Shown: positions 1 through 13,550, counted from the first letter of the stretch. The stretch: 64,000 bases of DNA from Thozetella sp. PMI_491 (GCA_021432635.1 MU270027.1:744001-808000); one strand, 5' to 3'. Translations and numbers: made by a program. The notes: generated from the letters alone by a model not told the origin.

Positions 1-3000
1 GAGTCGGATGCGTGCCTGCGACTGTAACAAAGGCTCTAAGCGTTGCCACGTACACGAGTCTAAGGCAGCAGGCGGGGTGAAGGGGTAAGAAGGCCGGGCT
101 CGTCGGAGGTCCGCTCGTGATAGTAAATTCCAAGATGTGAAAGTGAAACTGAAGTGGGCTCGCATTCGATGCGACCGACACGTATCTCCGGTGTGAACGC
201 GGCAGCGTCGGATAGTGGGAGGCCGAAGCAGGGAGCCGGGGGTCAGCACTGAGAGCCTGTCACCGATGCGCGCCCGCCCGGGACCTTCTCAGGTTACACA
301 AGCAAGAGCTTGGGAAGGTGGGCCGCAGCAGAACTCCACAGTCTAGTCGGCGGCGAACTAAGACTTTGTGTTCAGCGTCCGGGGAACTTGTGTGTGTCGA
401 AATCGTCGCCGGGGGCTTGGGACCAAGGACCAAGAGGACGTCGTTCGGGAGGATGCCAGGTCGGTTGAGCCTACTCGATCCGGGAAGACGGCTCGACGTG
501 TGAAGGGGGCGGGCGCGACCCACTAAAACTTAGTAATCTAGAGCTTATTTCAGCGACGGCAATGCTGGCAATGCTGGCGAATTCTGGGCAGAGTGGATCG
601 CTAGATCCCTTTTTAGGGACCTCGTGTTTCCAGCGCCTAGCGAAGGGACTAGGTAGGTACTGGGTAAGGTAGGTAGGAAGGGTAAGGTACCCTGCCATGA
701 CAAGCTCGACTATTCGGTACTCTGTGCTGCTTTGGACGGCTTGCCGGGGAATGCTCCTTCCCCTCACGGGATTCGAGTCCCAACTAACGCAAGGCACTAT
801 GGCAAATGGCAGCGCTGCTCGTACAAGATTCGCGCATCGCCGGCGAGCAGCACCGTCTAGGATGGCGCCTTCCCTCCCCCACCCCCCTTCCCCCCCCGGG
901 ATATGTACTGTGCTAGCGCCGCATCCACGTTGGAGCTCCATAATGCCGACCTGACAAAAAAAGCAGGATACCTCATCGGGCTTAGGGAGTGCGGAAGCGA
1001 TGGCCAAGCAATTGGCTAGCTCGTCAAGCTCGTACATTCCTTATTCCGCACCTATTAGTAGCCTACTACTAAGTCGACACCGCTTCCCTTGGCAAGACCG
1101 CCCGTGGATTGGCCGCCCGGCGACCCAACTTCCTAAACGGACCGCAAGGCAGCAACTTTCCAGTCGTTATTTATTTTTCCGCCCCCTGTTATTCATGGTT
1201 ACCTCATCCTCCAGCAGCCCTTTGTCATCCAATGGCGTGGAAATTCTCGCCGTGCAGACTTGCCTCGCTCTCATCGCCTCATGCACCGTGGCAACCCGAG
1301 AGAGACGGAGCGGCTGGTTCCCTCGTAATCTTGATGTATCAAATCGCATTCTCTGTCCTCGGAGCGAGCGACGAGCGGCCGAATACGTAGCACATGAGCC
1401 AGATGAGCCCCATTTTTGCCCGCCTCGGCGCCGAAGTGTATAGCACTTAATCGGCTGGTTTTGGAGAGGCCACGGACAGCCATCGGCTGACGCCAGCCAC
1501 ACAAACCAAAGTCCAAGCAGTCTCTTTCCCTCCCGTGACGACCTCGGGCCCACCTGGGAGGGGGGTGCGTTCGTTGTCAGATCCCGAGAATCGCAGAGCC
1601 ACCAACAGAGGTCCGAGTCGGATCGGAGACGATGTCGAGCCATATCGAATCACCGCCTGCGCAGACAGCGTGCTGAGGGAAGGGATGGAGAGGAAGGATG
1701 ATAGGGGGCGCGCAGTAGGAAGTAGCTAGGAATGCAGCTAGGACCGCTGCGTGAGAGATCGACCCTCCTCTACGTCGCTACTCGCCGTCAGGAAGACAAA
1801 AACGGCGTGCATATTCGCATCGACCCATCGACCGCTCCAAGTGGTTGGCTGGGCATTGATTGGGGCCTGTGGACGTCACTCACCCGCACACACCTGGGAC
1901 GTCCGTGGAGAATCATGCAGCCAGGGCGCCATGCATCGTTCTCCTTCCCTTTGCCGCACCGCGCTTGAGTGGTTGAAGCTTAGCGATGGCCAAGACATGT
2001 CGCTATACTGGGCTGCCCTCGTACCCGCCGGAGTGCGGCGTACGGTGGCCGTACTGCTACTTGGGCGTCCTCTGGAGCATGCAGTGATACACCGTGAGGA
2101 CCTAGTGGTCCTCGGAATGTGGCTTCTCGGGCTGCCCACCCTCCCGGCTCGGCCTTGACCCCTTACCCGAGGTATGCCCTCCTCCTCGGCACATATGGTG
2201 GCACCACATACTGGATGTAGCACACTCTACAGGATGCCTTCAGTCTGTTTTTGTACCCCTGGGGCTAATGGTTGTCAACTTGTCGACTGCAACGAGTCCC
2301 TAGCCAGTAGGATCCAGCCACGCCTGTGGCCCATCAGGCATGCCGCTCCGAGCAGTAACAGCGGCTGCGGCGGCAGCGTCCCATGCGAAGCAAGCCGATG
2401 GCGGGAAGATCGAAGTTTACCAGACTTTCTAGAAACATGCAGCCTTGCATCCACGTGTTCGTACCCGCAACAGCCTCCCTCGAGGCGTTTCTGGTCTTGG
2501 CCCCCGAGCACTATGTCTCGTGCATTGGTGGGCTTGCCAAGAGAATCTACGAGCTACCTTGCGTTCTCACCGGAGATGCCCTAAGTCGTACAGCCCAGAA
2601 GAGACGCAGGTAGACACTTTCCGGCGCCCGCTAGAGGCGACTGAATATGAAGGGTGATTACTGATATCCCACCGCCGGACAACCAATCAACCTGCCGCCA
2701 CTCGTCCATCTGATTTGCAGGGACATCCTCAGCCCCCCTCACCTACCACCCACACCCCATATGGCCTCGTGCATTCTGTGCAACAATTCTTACCGCAGAC
2801 CCGGGGCCGATTGTCTATTCTCTTGGAAAAGACACGATCTAGCCAGCTGCGACATCATGAGGCTTAAGGCTCTCTGGGGCAAGACGTCAGTAAAGGTGGA
2901 GCTACGTTGGCATGTTGAGCTGTCTGCTGTAGCAAGTGAGAGACCTGAAGGCGACTTCGGCCCTTCTTCCCCGTCAGCGAGGTACTTCCGTAGTGCCTGT

Positions 3001-4637
3001 ACGAGGTAGCCTTGGTTTGTGCAGACTGCCCCTGGCCCTCGACACGCGCGGCGGCCGCAGTACATGTTGCAGCGAGCTTGAGATCCATTATGAGCCAGAA
3101 AATGCAGCCTCTCCAGCACTGAGGCTTTGCCTGTCTCTAATCGGTTCATTTCTTAGATTAATAGTCAGATCTGCTGAGTAACGGTGGTCATGAGAGCGGG
3201 TAGCGGTCAGGGTGAAATGCTCTCCGCAGCGGACACGAGCCCTGACTGCATTGGTTCTGCAGCGCAGTGTGTCAGGTCAGTGGGAGCCTGGAGCAGGCTC
3301 GTAGGCGGTGTCGCTTCGTCGAGCGAGCGCGCGTGCCTGCGGTGTACTGTACCATGGCCAAAAAAGCGACCCAGTGTGTCTCATCCAGGCTACTATCTCC
3401 TCGTTGACGTCGGTCGGAAACGCCGGGGGCTCCTTCATGCATCACAAGACACGATAGGGGGGCCTTTTTCGAGAAAGCAACGAAGGCCTCGCAGTCTTAT
3501 TGATGTCGAAGGAGGTAGGAGCCCGAAAAGACCATCGCTGGGGCCCTGAAGGTTTGGCCAAGCCCCGCAGGTGCCCTAGATCTCTTCCTACGGACGCCCT
3601 CCAAGATGTACAATGCAACAAGTAGACGGATTGGTGGGCGACAGCTTGCAATCTTGGGTGTCACAGCCATAATCATAGGGCCCATGCCGTATTGATGGTC
3701 GAATCCGAAGTGCTGGGCCGGTGGCACCAAACTCTGCAGGCGGCGGTGGTCCCGACATCTTGGATCTGGCTATCCTCAAATTGGAGTTCATGCCATACTC
3801 GCGTCCAGCGCGTTGTTGAGGGCCTGCCATGGCTTGGGGGCAGGGAGTGGAGCGAGCCTTGTGCAGTCTCCATGTCCATCCTGGGTAATATATCCTCTCT
3901 GGTAGTAGCAATCAGGGGAGAAGATCAGTAACCCTTGGCACCTTCGCCACAGTATATAGCAGGCTGGTGCGGCCGTGAGAGCTGGCACCTGTGCTCAGGG
4001 TGTAATCTCTTTGCCGTCTCGCTGGCAGTGCTACTATCCAATCGTGGGGGCATTTCTACGTGAATACATCTGAGGCATTGGTGTCTCGTGAACCTTCGCC
4101 GGGATGTTGTGGCCAAGGAACTTTTTTTGGGCTCGGCCGAACCCAACTTGGTGTGAAGAAGATGGGAGACGAAGCCGGGGCTCACGAGAAGCAGGGGGGG
4201 TTTACTGATCAGCCGGCTGTGTTTGGCCGTGTGTAGCCCACAAGGCCGCCTACGGCTTCCACACGGCAGGGCTTGTTGGGGGGGGAGGAGTTGGACCGAG
4301 CGAGTCCCGACGGCGGCCTATAGCGGCCTATTCCCACGGTAGCGAGGCCCAACGATCTGGACGCCACGGCAAGCAAGCGTTAGGGAGAGATGAAGCAGCG
4401 CTGCGGTTCCGGGCTGGAGTGTTGGTCGTCAGTGTCTGTTGGCTGATACGACCATCACCACATAGACTGGGCTGGAGGCCCAGGCAAGAAAGTCGAGATG
4501 CGGTATGGATATCAATTGTTTTGAATGCATGATCTAGCTGCCTTGCGTGTGATGCCTAGTATTGGTACAAGTCCTGTCTGTCCTACACTGCGCCCGCACC
4601 ATGCTGAGACCCAACCCGCCGAACAAGGTCAGATATT
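1..4637. other. gene-free block at left edge
   Basis: I find no gene here. Open frames on both strands are short (under 190 codons), overlap one another, lack recognisable domains and cannot be joined through convincing fungal splice sites. Base composition is mixed, with small low-complexity patches such as GGTAGGTA-like repeats near 650-690 and C-rich runs near 880-900. The last few hundred bases are probably the 3' untranslated and downstream region of CTR9, which ends at 4638. A non-coding RNA or a lineage-specific gene with many small exons could be missed. Confidence 0.6.
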
Positions 4638-7600
4638 CTACTCGTCGTCGTCGTCGTCTGCATCGACCATGCTCATGTCCTTCCCCTTCTCTCCGCCATC
4701 TCCGCCGTCGTCCTCGTCACTCTCGTCAACAATCCGGCCGCGCCGAGCCCGCTTGGCTGGCTGGCGTCGCGTGACAGTCTCCTCGTCTCCATCGTCATCG
4801 CCTGCGCCGGCTCCGCCGTTGTCGACATCCATGCGGTCCGCACCATCGTCGCCTTCATCGATCTCCGACAAGGGCGTACTGTTCCGCTCCAGCGCACGCT
4901 CCGCACGCTCGAGCTCGTCGTCATCGTCATCGCTGTCGACCACGATCTCGGCCGACTTGTACTTGGTCGACTCCTTCTTGCTCGTGAGGCGCTGCTTCTT
5001 GCGAGGACGACGCTCCTCTTCCTCCTCCTCATCATCCTCAACCTCGCCCTTGGTGCTCTTCTTCTTGCGCGGCCGACGTTCCTTCGGCTCTCCGTCGCCG
5101 CGTGGCGCGGTCTTGCGCTTCCGCTTAACTCGCTCGCCAGTCTCGCTATCGGTCGTTAGTTCCGCCTCGACCCGGGCACGTTCTTCCTCGGCTCGCTTGG
5201 CGGCGACCTCGCGGTCGCGAGCAGCGATTTCCTCGCGCTCCTTGCGAATCTTCTCCTGGCGCTCCTTCTCCTTCTCCTCGACTTTCCGCCTCTCATCTTC
5301 ACGGCGCCGAAGCTCGGCCTGGCGGTGCTCCAGGGCAGCGGCGAGCTTCTCCTTGTTCTTGTCCTCATACTCCTTCTGGCTCGCGAGCGCTCGCTCAAGC
5401 TGCTTGCGCTGAGTATTGCGAGCCATGTTGGCGCGCTGCTCAATGTCATGCTTCGGATAAGGCGGGTGGTTTGCCCCAGCGATCTCGTCGAGGGCTTTGA
5501 TGGCAGTCTCGAGACCATCGGCTGCCTCTTGCAGCTGGGCGGCGCTGCGCTCGGTCTCGCCTCGTCCGTGAATGAAGGTTGCCACCTGAATCTGCACGAA
5601 CGCTACGTTGAACTTGAAGTGCAGCTGATCAGGAGCGACGGCGAGAGCCTAGAGACTCGGGTTAGCAAGCAGCCATACGCATCCCAGGTGGAGGGATATC
5701 ATACCTTCTTGGCATAGTCCAGCGCTGTGTTGTAAGCGTCCAGGCTTTTGTCTGCCCGTCCCTTGTTTAGCCAGGTGCGACCGAGGCAGGACAGAATGCT
5801 GGCATCATTCCCCTTGCCCTCCTTGCTCAGGGCAATCTCGTAACTCTCGATGGCCTTTGTGAACTGCCGCAGCTCGGCGTAGATGTGACCCAAGTTGACG
5901 TACACGTGGGCATCCTTTATGGTCTCGCGCACCTTGATGAAGATCTGCAGCGCATTGCGGTAGTCTTTCTTGTCCTCCACGAGAGCGATGGCAGCCCCCT
6001 GGGCGGCGTAGGCATTCTTAGGATCAAGCTGGAGGGCTTTGTCGAAGAACTCAACCGCCTTGCCGTACGCGACGCTGCGCTTCTGCTTGTCTGAGTCGGA
6101 CTCACGACGCATCTCACGAGCGGACAGCAGATGCATGTTGCCCATAGCAACGAGAGCATATCGATCATGCTTGTCGTAGTTCTGCAACGTCTTCTTGTGG
6201 TGGCGGTACTCCGGGTCGTCCGTGATGACGGCGGGTCTCTTCTGAGCGCTGACGCGGCCGAGGAACCAGCCGTACAGGGAGCGAACTTCCATGTCGTTTG
6301 GATTCTCTTGGAAGAGCTTGGAGACGGCGTCCGGGCCTTCCTTGTTGGGATTTTTCCGTAGCTTGATATACGCCAGGCGGGCACGCGCATCCGTGTAGTC
6401 GTCGTGCCGCTGGAGCAGGCGCTCGTAAATCTCGGCCGCCTTGTCCGACATGTTACGAGATTCGTAGCTCCGGCCAAGGTTGAAGCTGATAGAAGTAACG
6501 AGCGCATCTCCATCTTCGTCATCATCTTTGCTGATCTGGATGCATGCACTTAGGGCAGCCTCGAACATCTCGCTGGCCAGTTCGTGGTTTCCCGCCTGCG
6601 AATGGAAGCATCCAATGTTGTTCAGAAGCTGCGGAGGGAGGAATTTGCGGAGAGCAGCCCGAATCTGATCCTCGTCAGTCGTCGACGTAGGGCGCTCCGA
6701 CTGGGGAACCTGCTCAAGCTCCAGCTGCTCCACCTGCTGTAGGCATTGAAGAGCTTTGTCGGGGAACTCGGCTTCGTACAGACGAGCAAGGTTGAGCAAG
6801 ACAGCGGCATCTGGCGCCAGGTTCTTCTTTGGGTCCTTCCAGGACATACGGGCACCCTCCAGGAGCTGCACGGCCTTCTTCGCCTCGTTGCCTTTGTCCT
6901 CCTTCACCGCAGCATCCTGATTCGCAAAGACCTCCTCCGCGTAGATCGTTCCGAGAAGCACCATGGCTTCGTAGTTCTTTGATTGCTGGATGGGCTGTTG
7001 GGTCGACTGCTGAAGCATCTTCTCCAGCCGTAGCTTGGCCTCGCCCAGATCGTTCTTCAGGACCGAGAGCTGGGCGACTCCAAACTTGGCGGGAAGATAG
7101 CCACGCTCGGTCCCGCCCCTCGCATCGTCGGCCCGGCGGTAATAGTCGTTTGCCCGCTCCATATCCCCATCGTAGTGCTCCTTCCGAGCGAGGAGATACC
7201 ATCCATCGCTGGCGATGGCATTGACATCCGTGTACTGGATGGCCTTATGGGCCAGCGCATCGACGTTGGCCATCTTCTTGGTAGAGAGGAAGTAGTTGGC
7301 AAAGGTCGCACATGTGAGGGGGAGATTCTTGTCCAACTTGAACGACTTCTGCGTGTACTCGGTCATGGCCTTCTTGTAGAGTCGGATGAACTCGGGGGTG
7401 TTCGAGGGGACGTGGCCGCTGGCATCTAGGTAGTAGAGGCCGAGCAAGATGTTGGGTATCTTGGACTCCGGGCCGATCTCGAGAGCGCGCTCCCATGCAA
7501 CCTTGGCGTCATCCTTGTATCCGAGCTGCCAGAAGCAGCATCCGATGCCGATGCGCGGATCGGGATCGACCATGTCGGGCATCCGGTTCAAGACATCTTG

Positions 7601-8323
7601 GTATCCAGCCAGGGCATCTTGGTACTTTCCGAGCGAGTACTGAGCGCGCGACCTCCCCATGACGGCCAGCATGTTTTTACCCTGTGAGACCTTGATCGCA
7701 TCATCAAAAGACTTGATAGCCGAGCGGAGCTGGTCTGCCTTGTCTGGGTCCACGGCATTAGGCGCTGGGCCGGCGGCCTTGGATGGCGCCTGGAGCGATG
7801 CCTTGAGCAAATATAGGACGCCACGGGCGAGAAAGAGGGGGGGGAAGGCGGGGTTGATCCTTGAGGCCTCGTTCAAGGACGACGTGGCAAGCTGGAGATA
7901 GTATTCCTTCGTCTTTGCTTCGGAGACGAGGACACCGTCGGGTGTGACTCGAGGGGCTTCCCTGCTCTTCCACAGATAGAGCCAGCAAAGGCAGCTGACG
8001 ATGCTGAGCTTCTCCCTAGGGTTGTTTGCCTGCATGGCATTAGAGCCGCGAAGTAGAATTTCGATGGCAAAATCGATCCGCCGGCGCTTCGCATAAGCCA
8101 GTGCCACCGTCATCCAGTAGGTTCGAGCAGCACGTTCCATCTCGAACAAGGTACAGAGCTCGGTCGGATCCTCCGCCAGCTCCTCAAGATCGATCTCGAC
8201 CGCCTCGTCTTCTTGGTCCTGTACGGGAATATCGATGGTGGCGGGGATGTCGGAGAATCGCTTGCTTTTTGGCACCCCATTTGAGGCGCCATTGAGATGG
8301 CCATTATGGAGAGCGGCGGCCAT
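4638..8323 (-). CDS. CTR9: Ctr9, TPR subunit of the Paf1 transcription elongation complex
   Basis: This encodes the TPR scaffold of the nuclear Paf1 complex, which travels with RNA polymerase II and supports histone H2B ubiquitination and H3K4/K36 methylation. Two exons (5705..8323 and 4638..5648) flank a 56-base intron (5649..5704) with donor GTATGA and branch GCTAAC. The phases close to give 1209 residues, a normal length. Tandem tetratricopeptide repeats fill about residues 100-870. The C-terminal 300 residues are a highly charged Lys/Glu/Arg coiled coil with acidic runs ending in DDDDE, as in Ctr9 orthologues. The frame is open 16 codons further upstream but begins there with TTG, so I chose the ATG at 8323, which sits in a strong context (CCACCATGG). 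It diverges from SNX41 across about 1.2 kb. Identification rests on family recognition and is firm. Confidence 0.95.
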
Positions 8324-9482
8324 GGTGGAATCTGGAGGGAAGTTCAAAGGGTGGTAAACGACGAGGACCAAGCAGGTCGATCTAGCAGCAAGAGGTCTGG
8401 GATTCTCGCGGCGAGCTGGTTGAAGAGGCGAGGTTCCTCGTATAGTAGGTCGAGGAGCGAAGACTAGCTGCCGTAGCTAAACACAAGCGAGTATGGGGAG
8501 TGGAAGCGAACTGAGTTCCCCGTCGTCGTTCTCTTTTTCGTCGCAAATGACAAGGAGAGGTTGGAATTGGTCGGTCCCGCAAGCTTCGCTAGCTTGTGTT
8601 CATCCTGGGCACCACCGCACCTTGTGAGGAACGTTGCGACTAGTTGGCGCGGTTGGGATGGGGTGATAGGGTTGGGAGTCGCGTCGCGGTGGTGAACTTT
8701 TTGGTCCAGGCTCGGACAATTTTTGGCAGGAGGCTCACCAGCAAGTGCGGCCAGACAAGAGTTGGATGGCCCAAGCGCCGGGTCGATGCAGACTGTGTGG
8801 ATAGTGTAGCGAATCAACTCCAGACAACAAGGTTGCCAGGTTATACTTGGTAATCACGACAAGAAAGTCACAAAATATCGCATAGAGCCTATAAATATAT
8901 TTTCAATCCATTTAGAATAGTACTAAAGACAAATCTAGATGCCTACGGTCACATGCATGCAGAGATTCGGCTCTGTGATCATAGAAGCCTTTTTAAGTAA
9001 CAGGGCTATAAGTTGCCTCGTGAACTAACACAGACGACGATCGCAGCCTTAGCTAAGCAGGCGAATGGAAGTGCAAGGTGCTCCGAGCGTCAACCTCCGG
9101 GCCCACCGGCTTCGTCATTCCTCATTCCTGGCTGGTGTTCAGGTAACACCTCACGATAGCGCACAAGCAAGCTCCTCCCAACCTTCCCCAGATCCAAGGC
9201 GCCCACCATCGCCCCGAATCCTGCGCGCCAACCTCCGTCAAGCTCTGAAAAGAGATGGAATAGCTCCTGGGCTTTTCTGAGATTTGTCCAAAGCACAAGG
9301 CTCCAGCAGGCAAGCTGTGAAGAGCAAGGCCCGACCGTTTCGCACCCCACCCCCGCGCACGCCGGAGCCCCGTCCTTGGCCATCCGCGGACTCTCATCGC
9401 TCGCCAAAACACCTCTCCAGCCACCTCTGAAAGGCACAGAAATCCTCTGACTTCTATTATCTTCACCTTTGATATCCATATC
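8324..9482. promoter_or_regulatory. bidirectional promoter region between CTR9 and SNX41
   Basis: This is the intergenic space between two divergent genes. It should hold both 5' untranslated regions and core promoters. About 8860-9000 is clearly AT-richer than its surroundings and includes a TATAAATATATT-like stretch. The part next to SNX41 (about 9150-9470) is rich in CT and CCC patches, as often seen just upstream of mould start codons. I see no reliable factor-binding motif and no additional gene. Confidence 0.5.
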
Positions 9483-11767
9483 ATGTGGAACGACGAGGAC
9501 AACAATCCTTACGGGGGAGGCTTTGATCGCCGCGACTCGTTCGCATCGTCCGCCAACCCAACATCGCCCGTCGCTCGTGAATGTCAGTACCGCAACCACA
9601 GAACCCCTCCTCTCTCTCTCTCTCTTGATCTACATACTATTTTCCCCTTCCTGCTCTTCCTCGAGCCTCCAGGTGCTTCCCTACCCCTCTCTCCTACCAA
9701 ACGTAAACTTGACGCTCACTGGCAATCATGCCATTTTTGGAAGAGCTCGGAGCGACCGAGGACATCTCCCTCAACCACGACTCCAATGAAGACTACTTTC
9801 TCTACCACAGCGATGATACTGACAAATGGGAATTTATAGATCCCCGCTACGATGCCCCAGGGACCCCCTCCACCACAAGTGACGAAGCCCCTCCACGGCC
9901 AAGCTACACCAAGGACTCGGATGAAGAGACCGACGACCAGGCTGAAGAGCATGGAGAGCTTGTACCGAGGAGGAAGCCCGGAGGCTATGATAGCCGGGTC
10001 GAGCAGATGCTATATGAGAACCCCGAGCTTCCAATCCTGATCACCGAGGCAGGAAAGAGCGCCGAGAGCGGGGGCCGCGTCATTGTCTACACCATTAAGA
10101 CCGGGGTAGGAATCGACTCCTTCAGGCGTGGTCCTTCGCGTGACAGACAGACTGACTGAATCTCATGAAGGACCTCATTGTTCGCCGACGGTACTCGGAA
10201 TTCGCCTCGCTGAGAGACGCCCTAACTAGACTCCATCCCACCCTCATCATTCCTCCCATACCCGAGAAGCACACCATGGCCGACTACGCGGCGAACCCGA
10301 CTAATGCAAAGCAGGACCAGCAGATCATCGACTTGCGCAAGCGCATGCTTGCCGTGTTTCTGAACAGGTGTCGCAGGATGGAGCAAGTCAGGACGGACGG
10401 CGTCTGGTGGAGATTCCTCGATCCTAATTCTAGCTGGGTCTGTGACTGCCTCGACGAGACCGCGAGAGGCTCCCGCTAACGGTGCCACAGAACGAGGTGC
10501 TTCATACCCACCCTGTAGCCTCCATCCCGAAGTCGATCCTAAAAGCCCCTCCCCTTGATACGGCAAATCCATCAGCCGCTCACAACTACCTCCCAGTGCC
10601 TTCAAGCTCGGCAAAACTGAAGCTCGGGCCGAGCGCCCTGCCAACCGACGCTCCAAGCGGCGGACCCCAGACCTTCCGGTTCCCTCCTGATGCCAGCGCG
10701 CTCAGTGAACAAGACCTTGACCCCTACTTTCTCCAATTCGAAACCTCCATAAAAGAACTTGAGATGCTTCTCATGGGATCTATGGAGAAGGTCAACAGGC
10801 GAACACTAAGCCACCTGTCCTCGCTCGCCTCTGACCTCTCAGAGCTCGGCGCCAGGTACAACGCATTTGCGCTATCCGAGTCCCCTCAGCTCGCTCCCGC
10901 GATTGAGAGGGTCGGACAGGCGGCAGATTCCTCCTACATTGCCACGGAGGAACTCTCGGCCTCGCTGGGCGCTAGCTTCGCGGAGCCGATGCGGGAAAAT
11001 GCTCAATTCGCCGGAGTCGTGCGAAACGTACTACGGTATAGGATTTTGAAACGCATCCAGCAAGACATGACGGCGGATGAGCTGGGCAAGAAGAAGACGT
11101 TGCTAGACCAGCTTGAGCGCAGCGAGATGGAGGCGCGAAGAATCGACCAGTATCTCAGTAGTAGCCAGCAGATCACGCCTCCGCGCCGTGCGACCAGCAT
11201 GAAAGAACCTTCAACCTCTCAGCACCGACGGGAAGGAAGCCAGGAGGATACTGCCTCGATTGATTCAGACTTCCCTCCGACTCACGGCGACATCTCGTCC
11301 GCGCCGTCCGCTAAGATCGGTGCGCCAGAACGTTCTGGCGGCAGCCCCGGCCATAAGAAAGCCGCCAGTAGCAACTCGATCACGAATAAGATCTTCGGCC
11401 CGATCCGCCACGCAGTGCAGGGCGTCGTCGACGTCGATCCAGAGCGTACCCGCCGGGACACGATCGGAAAGACGCGCGAGAGCATCAGTCAGCTCGAGCA
11501 GGCACAGGTTGCGTCAGCACAAGACGTGAAGGACGCGAGCGCAAATACACTCAGGGATCTCAAGAGATTCCAACGGGAGAAGGAGGACGACCTCAAACGC
11601 TACATGGTAAGTACACCGGAAGCCGTTTAGTCTCTTTCTTCTTTGGACTGAAAAAGCTAACCCCTATCGAGCTCGCATATGCCAAGAGCCAGATCGAGTG
11701 GGCTAAGAAGAGCAAGGAGACATGGGAGGAAGCCCGAGCCGAGGTTGACAAGATTGATGAATCGTAG
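9483..11767 (+). CDS. SNX41: sorting nexin SNX41/ATG20 (PX-BAR protein)
   Basis: This is a PX-BAR sorting nexin that binds phosphatidylinositol 3-phosphate on endosomes. With Snx4/Atg24 it retrieves cargo to the Golgi and supports selective autophagy. I read five exons: 9483..9576, 9744..10105, 10171..10437, 10491..11606 and 11672..11767, giving 644 residues. Introns 2-4 are well supported by phase, by GCTAAC branches (introns 3 and 4) and by ACTGACTGA (intron 2). The first intron is less certain; its donor GTGAAT and acceptor GGAAG are the pair that keeps frame without a stop. The PX domain (about residues 125-245) has the RRRYSEF motif and an intact PPIPEKH loop. The C-terminal half is a coiled BAR region ending in a basic/acidic helix. 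The N-terminus MWNDEDNNPYG is characteristic of filamentous-fungal SNX41. It is convergent with CEG1. Confidence 0.93.
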
Positions 11768-12292
11768 CTAGATTCGAGCTTGGAGCCAATGCTGCCAAGA
11801 CGGAGCAATATCCTCAAGGTATCAAGTGCCTTGCGACGTTCGCAAGGCATGTGAGGACTATGCAGCCCCTAGGGATGCCGGCCTAGGCAACGCCACGTGC
11901 CAGATGCTCAGCGGGCAACATCATGTGTAAGATAGAGGAGCATTACTGAATACAGATCTATCTAATGGCCCACACCCCGGCCTCGGAGATCGGTTCTTGG
12001 TTCTCTGGCCACCTCATGTTCCTTTCCCGCCTCTTTTCACCTCCAAACACAGCATGCTCGATTGTGCCGAGCGATTGTGGCATGAGCTTGCAATTACAAC
12101 ACAAGGGAAGAAAGACAATCAAGTGTTTGCGTTCAAGGTTTAAAGACTCAAGGTATCTCATTTGTCCCTCCAGGCAAGCTGTCCAAGGCCACGAAACGCC
12201 CAACGCCTTGCCGTTCCTCCTAGGTTCCTAATCAAGCCAGGCTCCTGTTCTCGACCGCTTCCGTGTTCTCTGCCTAGTGATGGACCCTTACT
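11768..12292. other. convergent 3' region between SNX41 and CEG1
   Basis: This is a short spacer between two stop codons facing each other. It must hold both 3' untranslated regions, possibly overlapping. I see no gene and no clear AATAAA hexamer; fungal polyadenylation signals are often degenerate. Confidence 0.5.
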
Positions 12293-13550
12293 CTACCGAG
12301 CCTTTCGTAGCTTGTACTGCTCCTTGATGCTGTAGGCGGCGTCCAGCAAGTCCTTCTCCGTCACTCGGTCTTCGATGCTCTCCATCACAGACGTCACCGT
12401 GTTGACATGGTTCGCCTCGGCCTTATCGTCGCGGAACCTGTGCAGCCGCCAACGACCCTCCTCGTCGAGCGCGCACTCGACAATCCGGTCGTTTAGCGGA
12501 TCACCGAGGCTCTTGAGCGTCTCCCACTCGCTCTGGGTGATGTGCAGCGGCTTGAAGCGCTGGTACGGATCTTTTCCGTGGCCACCGCTGTGGCCCAGGA
12601 AGACGTAGAGATCGGCCTGTGGCACGCTGTCGTAGTCGACGAACGGCTCCGTGATGCCATCGGCGACTTCCTCAGGTTCTGGCTCAACGGTCGGGAAGGA
12701 CAGGCGCATGCGGAAGTCAACTGTGTTGTCAGCCGGCGGCTTCCACTTGACGATGTGGGGGTCTGTGCCATATTCGTATGGCGAAGAGCGGCAGGTGAAG
12801 ATAAGCCCGTCGTTGCCGTGGGTCAAGTTAGGGATGACTTGGCGGAACATCATCTCGATGCCGTACGCGAACTGCATCTCCTTCATCTCCACCTTGAAGG
12901 CTTGATACTGCAGCTCGTTCGGGTACTGCTTGAAGAGGTCGGTGTACGGGTTCATGATATGCTCTCGAAAGTAGCCAAGGCGCTTGTCCAGCGGCTTGGG
13001 CACCAAGTTGTGCTGGTGGTCGATGACGAGGCAGTCGAACACGAGGAACTTAGGCACATCGCGACCGTTTATCTTGTCAATCACCAGCTCGCCATCTATG
13101 AGAGTGCCAGTGTGGAAGGCCTGGACATCGTCTTTGAGGGGGAAGTGAAGATTACGGTGCTGGATCCACCAATACTCGTTCTTGCGGTCGATAAGGTAGT
13201 GGATCTCGCTGCCCTGCTCGTCCGAGGTAAGATATAGGAGGTATCGCATACCGTCTGACTTCTCGCAGACATAGTAGCTATGCGTCAAACATGGTCAGCC
13301 AAGACTTGACGATGCGATTCCCTGCCCGGATGGAGACTGCCGAGCGAGAGGAGGGGGGGGCTACTCACTCGTTGCGCCGCAGCTCATCGATGTGCTTGCG
13401 CGCGAAGCTCACCGGCTGCGCCCCGGGGAATGACAGCGAATTGCGCGCCAGCAGCTTGGAGACTTCCTCGCGCAGGGTGCGCGCCAGCTGGGGGTCGGCC
13501 TTGATGCCGGGCTCGGCGATGTTGGTGATGGGGTGCGGTGTTTGACTCAT
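12293..13550 (-). CDS. CEG1: mRNA guanylyltransferase, capping enzyme alpha subunit
   Basis: This nuclear GTP:RNA guanylyltransferase transfers GMP to the 5' diphosphate end of nascent RNA polymerase II transcripts. Two exons (13369..13550 and 12293..13277) surround a 91-base intron (donor GTGAGT, acceptor GCATAG), giving 388 residues, typical for fungal Ceg1. The nucleotidyltransferase motif I reads EKSDGMR, with the predicted GMP-accepting lysine at residue 67. Later motifs include LIDGELV, NDGLIFT and IVKWKPP. The C-terminal third fits the OB-fold region, with a final KDLLDAAYSIKEQ helix. No RNA triphosphatase domain is fused, as expected for fungi, where that activity is a separate subunit. 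The ATG at 13550 is the first in frame. Confidence 0.96.

Noticed and set aside
760-795. tRNA-like B box (GATTCGAGTCC)
   Set aside because: One mismatch to the B-box consensus, but the T-stem does not pair properly and no A box or acceptor stem can be drawn on either strand.
4525-5412. 295-codon Ser-rich plus-strand frame
   Set aside because: It is the antisense of the acidic and Lys/Glu-rich tail of CTR9, which reads as Ser runs on the other strand.
12542-13237. 231-codon plus-strand frame opposite CEG1
   Set aside because: It is antisense to the guanylyltransferase catalytic domain; no independent evidence.
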